Shown here: positions 7,495-9,747 of the stretch, one piece after another | Layout of the letters: each line of letters opens with the position of its first letter | How positions within the stretch are numbered: position 1 is the first letter of the stretch | Assembly: GCF_030530945.1 (NCBI RefSeq) | Contig: NZ_JAUMTZ010000007.1 | Coordinates: 1 to 9,747, forward strand | Direction of reading: 5' to 3' | Source: Kocuria sp. | Lineage (GTDB): Bacteria; Actinomycetota; Actinomycetes; Actinomycetales; Micrococcaceae | DNA: 9,747 nt | Translations under genes and position numbers: made by a program | Notes under the pieces: generated by a model | What the model was told of the DNA's origin: nothing | What the model saw: only the letters and a program-made list of their open reading frames with translations | Databases searched by the model: none

Positions 7495-7523
7495 TTGACA
7501 GGGTACCCGGGCGGGTCCACACT
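7495..7523 (+). promoter_or_regulatory. Promoter of the membrane-protein gene
   Basis: A perfect consensus -35 TTGACA (7495-7500) is followed after 17 bp by a weak -10 CACACT (7518-7523). A strong -35 with a poor -10 is typical of a tightly regulated promoter. Transcription would start near 7530, inside a second inverted repeat. Confidence 0.5.
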
Positions 7524-7529
7524 CTTCAA
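7500..7529 (-). promoter_or_regulatory. tetR promoter
   Basis: On the minus strand, TTGAAG (7524-7529) and TACCCT (7500-7505) are 18 bp apart. The -10 shares base 7500 with the -35 of the opposing promoter, so the two promoters should exclude one another. The predicted start falls at the edge of the AACGA/TCGTT palindrome. Confidence 0.5.
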
Positions 7530-7543
7530 GAATCAACATTCTT
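7528..7543. repeat. Perfect inverted repeat AAGAAT-N4-ATTCTT
   Basis: This 16-bp AT-rich palindrome stands out in GC-rich DNA. It overlaps the tetR -35 and the expected transcription start of the divergent membrane-protein gene, six bases before its ribosome-binding site. It could be a second operator or a small hairpin in the 5' leader. Confidence 0.45.
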
Positions 7544-7548
7544 TTGTG

Positions 7549-7555
7549 AAAGGAG
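7549..7555 (+). promoter_or_regulatory. Ribosome-binding site of the membrane-protein gene
   Basis: AAAGGAG is six bases before the ATG at 7562, a near-ideal Shine-Dalgarno. It fixes this start and shows that this transcript, unlike those of pepN and glgA, carries a leader. Confidence 0.8.
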
Positions 7556-7561
7556 TGCGCC

Positions 7562-8809
7562 ATGTCGCACGTCCAGACCCCGGTCCGCAGGCCGCGGCCC
7601 GAGTGGACCAAGAGCGTCCGCGCGGCCCTCATCGCCTCCGTCGTGGTCTCCATCATCCTGCTGGCCTTCGCGTGGCCCACGGTCACGTCCAAGGTGCAGG
7701 ACCTGCCCGTGGCTGTGGTGGGCAGCCAGGAGCAGATCGACTCCCTGACCGACAAGATGCCGGACGACAACCCGCTGGCCCTGCACCCCGTGGCGAACCG
7801 CCAGGACGCGGAGAACGGGATCCGCAGCCGCGAGGTGTACGGCGCGATCCTGCTGGGGGACCAGCCCGAGATCCTGACCGCCAGCGCCGGCAGCCCGGTG
7901 GCCTCCCAGATGCTCACCTCCATCGGGACCACCATGCAGCGGGGGATCGACCAGCAGGTCATCTCGAAGCAGACCGAGGCCCTGCAGCAGATGAAGTCCG
8001 CCATGGCCCAGGGGCCGAGCGGCATGGCGGCCATGGCTCAGCAGGCGCAGAAGTCCGGACAGGGCGGCCAGCAGGCCGCCACCCCGCCCACCGTGAAGAT
8101 CACGGACGTGGTCCCGCTGTCCGGCGACGATCCCCGCGGCGCCGGCCTGGCCATCGCCGGCCTGCCCCTCACCATGGGTGGGATGATCGGCGGCGTGCTG
8201 ATCTCCCTGCTGGTCAACGGGCCCCGCAAGCACCTGCTCGCCATCGTCCTCTACGGCATCATCGGCGGGCTGGCCCTGGCGTGCCTCATGCAGGGGCTCT
8301 TCCACATCCTGCAGGGCAACTTCTTCGCGAACGCGGGAGCCATCGGCCTGGGCATCGCCGCCACCGCCTCGGTGATCGTGGGGCTCAACGCCCTCATCGG
8401 CCGCCCGGGCATCGGCGTGGGCGCGGTGATCACCATGTTCATCGGCAACCCGCTGTCCTCGCTCACGCAGCCCAAGGAGTTCATCGCCCCGCCGTTCGGT
8501 GAGATCGGCCAGTGGCTCGTGCCCGGGCTGTCCGGCACCGTGCTGCGCGACCTGTCCTACTTCCCGGACGCGAACGTCTCCGGCCAGATCTGGGCCCTCA
8601 TCGGGTGGCTCGCCGCCGGTGTGGTGCTCGTGCTCTCGGGCCACTACCGCAACCAGGCGGCACTACCGGGCAACGGCAGGGGTGGCGACGCCGACGGCGC
8701 GCAGACCACGGGGGGTTCCAGCACCGCGGGTGCGCACCACACCGTGACCACCGGCGAGGGCACCCACAGGGCCGCGTCCCAGGCGACCACCGGGACCGCC
8801 AGCGCCTGA
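7562..8809 (+). CDS. ABC-2/YhgE-Pip-like integral membrane protein, putative exporter
   Basis: This 415-residue protein has one N-terminal membrane helix (about 21-38) and a long extracytoplasmic segment (about 40-195). Roughly five C-terminal helices follow (about 199-218, 224-247, 258-279, 283-299, 343-360), then a hydrophilic Gly/Thr/Ala/His-rich tail (361-415). This topology, with DLPVAVVG after the first helix and VYGAILLGDQPEILTASAGS (92-111) in the outer segment, matches the ABC-2-type membrane family that includes YhgE/Pip proteins. It lacks an ATP-binding domain and no ATPase gene is in the window. A Met/Gln-rich stretch (142-171) in the outer segment is low complexity. Divergence from a tetR gene suggests inducible export of a toxic or envelope-active compound; substrate and energy source cannot be read. 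The YhgE-Pip/ABC-2 assignment is from remembered patterns. Confidence 0.85.
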   Translation: MSHVQTPVRRPRPEWTKSVRAALIASVVVSIILLAFAWPTVTSKVQDLPVAVVGSQEQIDSLTDKMPDDNPLALHPVANRQDAENGIRSREVYGAILLGDQPEILTASAGSPVASQMLTSIGTTMQRGIDQQVISKQTEALQQMKSAMAQGPSGMAAMAQQAQKSGQGGQQAATPPTVKITDVVPLSGDDPRGAGLAIAGLPLTMGGMIGGVLISLLVNGPRKHLLAIVLYGIIGGLALACLMQGLFHILQGNFFANAGAIGLGIAATASVIVGLNALIGRPGIGVGAVITMFIGNPLSSLTQPKEFIAPPFGEIGQWLVPGLSGTVLRDLSYFPDANVSGQIWALIGWLAAGVVLVLSGHYRNQAALPGNGRGGDADGAQTTGGSSTAGAHHTVTTGEGTHRAASQATTGTASA

Positions 8810-8957
8810 GTCGTCGCGGTGGCAGGGGAGTTGGCGGCCGGGGGAGTCACGGGGTTCAGACAGGGGAGGTAACGCCCCACCGGCACCCCCAGCCACGGGC
8901 ATCCCCGCACAGTGGCGCTTCCACCCGCCAGCATCCCGGTTCACCTCACGCAGCTTC

Positions 8958-9013
8958 GTACGACGCCGCCCGGTTGCCTTCTCCACGAGGGTGACCGGGC
9001 GGCGTCGTCGTAC
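8958..9013. repeat. Long hairpin, possible bidirectional terminator or structured RNA
   Basis: The left arm (8958-8974) pairs with the right arm (8994-9013) through a perfect 13-bp core, GACGCCGCCCGGT with ACCGGGCGGCGTC. After a three-base bulge (GTC) a further four pairs of GTAC/GTAC follow. With wobble pairs the inner part continues to a loop of about seven bases (8981-8987). It lies about 150 bp after the membrane-protein stop with no T-tract. Confidence 0.6.
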
Positions 9014-9034
9014 CGCCATGCGCACGGAGTGACG

Positions 9035-9069
9035 ACACCGGGCGGCCATCCGGTGCCCACGCCCGGTGT
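9035..9069. repeat. Second hairpin with shared ACCGGGCG motif
   Basis: ACACCGGGCG (9035-9044) pairs perfectly with CGCCCGGTGT (9060-9069) across a 15-nt loop. The same ten bases as the left arm recur at 9107-9116, so the right arm can pair either way. Confidence 0.5.
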
Positions 9070-9178
9070 GGCGGGCGGTGACAGTGCGAGAGGCCGGCCG
9101 GAGGTGACACCGGGCGATGGGCGCAGCGCACGCCGCACCGGTTAGCACAGACCGCCGAGGGGCGGGGCGACGGGTGAA

Positions 9179-9198
9179 TGCATGAATGAGTGCATGAA
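9179..9198. repeat. Short tandem repeat, TGCATGAA at 12-bp spacing
   Basis: TGCATGAA occurs at 9179-9186 and 9191-9198, in a locally AT-richer patch with further ATGAATGA-type sequence. It may be a pair of half-sites on one face of the helix, or chance. Confidence 0.35.
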
Positions 9199-9267
9199 GT
9201 GGGTGCCGACCCTGCGGGGAAGGGGCTTCCGGGTGTGCGGAGGGCGCTCGTTTCCGCTTTACTTTAC

Positions 9268-9281
9268 ATAATGTACATTAT
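9268..9281. promoter_or_regulatory. Perfect 14-bp AT-rich palindrome, candidate operator
   Basis: ATAATGTACATTAT is self-complementary over all 14 bases and follows TTTACTTTAC, in sequence otherwise dominated by G and C. Its size and symmetry are those of an operator for a dimeric regulator, but I cannot name the family. A TACATT (9274-9279) 17 bp after TTTCCG (9251-9256) could be a weak rightward promoter covered by it. Confidence 0.45.
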
Positions 9282-9570
9282 CGGACACATGGGTCAGACG
9301 GGTGTACGCCCACAGTGCCCGCAGCTTCTACAGGGACTGCCTCCCTCCAGACGCCGACTCCCGTGATGCCTGCATTCGTGCCCTCGGTGCACGGCCGCCG
9401 AGCCACGGCTGGCCCTCGGTGACCGTGCGGTCGGCTACACGTGGCCCACCGCGCTCGCGACTCCCCGGCCCGGCGCACACTGGTACAAACGACGAACAGC
9501 ACACGACTGCGACCGGAAGTGGTCTCACGGCGCGATCCGGATCTGCTCCTACCCGCCGCTCTGCAGCTCG

Positions 9571-9625
9571 TGTTTTACATTGAACTTGAAGAATATTTCT
9601 TGACCTTCACTCCAGTGTTCAAATA
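9571..9625. promoter_or_regulatory. AT-rich inverted-repeat block upstream of the last gene
   Basis: TTGAAC (9580-9585) and GTTCAA (9617-9622) form inverted arms 31 bp apart. Between them lies AAGAA-tat-TTCTT (9589-9601). TTGA occurs at 9580, 9586 and 9600, including TTGACC (9600-9605), a good -35 match without a good -10 at normal distance. The block ends some 20 bp before the start of the next gene and probably controls it. Confidence 0.4.
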
Positions 9626-9635
9626 GTCGCCGCAG

Positions 9636-9641
9636 TAGGAT
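9636..9641 (+). promoter_or_regulatory. -10 element of the last gene, leaderless spacing
   Basis: TAGGAT fits TANNNT and ends six bases before the ATG at 9648, the same geometry as for pepN and glgA. The AGGA inside it could alternatively be a weak ribosome-binding site, so the reading is ambiguous. Confidence 0.4.
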
Positions 9642-9647
9642 GGCCTC

Positions 9648-9747
9648 ATGGAAGACACCTCCCGGCCCACCTCCGTCTCCCCCGGCGGCGACGCATCGCA
9701 CCCGCCCTGGGTCGAGCAGTCCGAGCCGACCCGCTCAGCCGATCCCG
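9648..9747 (+). CDS. 5' end of an unidentified gene
   Basis: Only 33 complete codons are in the window. They encode a Ser/Pro/Glu-rich, hydrophilic N-terminus (MEDTSRPTSVSPGGDAS...HPPWVEQSEP). It is not a signal peptide. Such disordered heads are common on actinobacterial transporters and other membrane or regulatory proteins, so no product can be assigned. Support for a real gene comes from strong third-position GC bias, the -10 box at leaderless spacing and the AT-rich control region upstream. Confidence 0.6.
   Translation, partial: MEDTSRPTSVSPGGDASHPPWVEQSEPTRSADP

Larger units (their letters stand above)
8810..9647. other. Gene-poor region of about 840 bp with repeats and palindromes
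   Basis: No open frame here has a ribosome-binding site plus recognisable protein features. The longest, GTG 9302-9583 (93 codons) and 9278-9502 on the minus strand, are Arg/Ser/Pro-rich and look like chance frames. No tRNA T-loop or known riboswitch core was recognised. From left to right it holds GC-rich sequence without a clear terminator (8810-8940), a large hairpin and repeated 8-mer (8958-9116), a 12-bp tandem repeat (9179-9198), a short GGAAG-GGG-CTTCC hairpin (9218-9230), an AT-rich palindrome (9268-9281), and an AT-rich inverted-repeat block (9571-9625) before the last gene. Confidence 0.6.

Noticed and set aside
7466..7522. A longer tetR start at 7522
   Set aside because: It would translate through the predicted tetR -10 and the operator-like palindrome. 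ATG 7465 has a good ribosome-binding site and gives a normal TetR N-terminus.
8958..9116. The repeated motif as a CRISPR array
   Set aside because: Copies are only 8-11 bp, unevenly spaced and in both orientations, with no uniform spacers and no cas genes.
9302..9583. A 93-codon open frame in the gene-poor region
   Set aside because: It has a GTG start without a ribosome-binding site or leaderless -10 box, Arg/Ser/Pro-rich composition and no motif. Frames of this size are expected by chance in such GC-rich DNA.
9441..9626. A 61-codon frame ending in an aromatic, acidic stretch
   Set aside because: The unusual C-terminus simply reflects the AT-rich inverted-repeat block. There is no initiation signal, and it overlaps the presumed control region of the next gene.

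Overview
The window is very GC-rich DNA with strong third-position GC bias. Its divergent glgC/glgA pair has the layout seen in mycobacteria and corynebacteria, and the glycogen synthase is of the actinobacterial GT4 type. This points to a high-GC actinobacterium. A Micrococcaceae member such as a Kocuria- or Arthrobacter-like organism is my best guess, but it rests on general family resemblance and I could not search for it.

Layout. From the left edge to about 5.35 kb, three genes read leftwards. In transcription order they are glgC (ADP-glucose pyrophosphorylase), pepN (M1 zinc aminopeptidase N) and an incomplete gene for a HIRAN-like protein whose C-terminus, apparently entering a membrane helix, runs off the window. 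A 279-bp gap separates glgC from the divergent glgA/glgM. glgA overlaps tail-to-tail by 19 bp with a leftward tetR-family regulator. The regulator is divergent from a six-helix ABC-2/YhgE-Pip-like membrane protein. About 840 bp without a convincing gene follow, and the 5' end of a further gene lies at the right edge.

How the genes work together. GlgC makes ADP-glucose and GlgA/GlgM uses it, either to lengthen alpha-1,4-glucan or, as shown for mycobacterial members of the family, to make maltose-1-phosphate. The TetR regulator and the membrane protein look like a self-contained module. Their two predicted promoters overlap and are interleaved with two inverted repeats, which suggests autoregulation and an export or envelope-stress role. 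pepN and the HIRAN-like protein have no evident link to either module.

The least explained DNA is the gap at 8810-9647. It holds a long imperfect hairpin, five copies of an 8-mer in both orientations within 150 bp, a perfect 14-bp AT-rich palindrome and an AT-rich block of inverted repeats just before the last gene. I found no CRISPR array, rRNA, tRNA, transposase or recognisable defence system.
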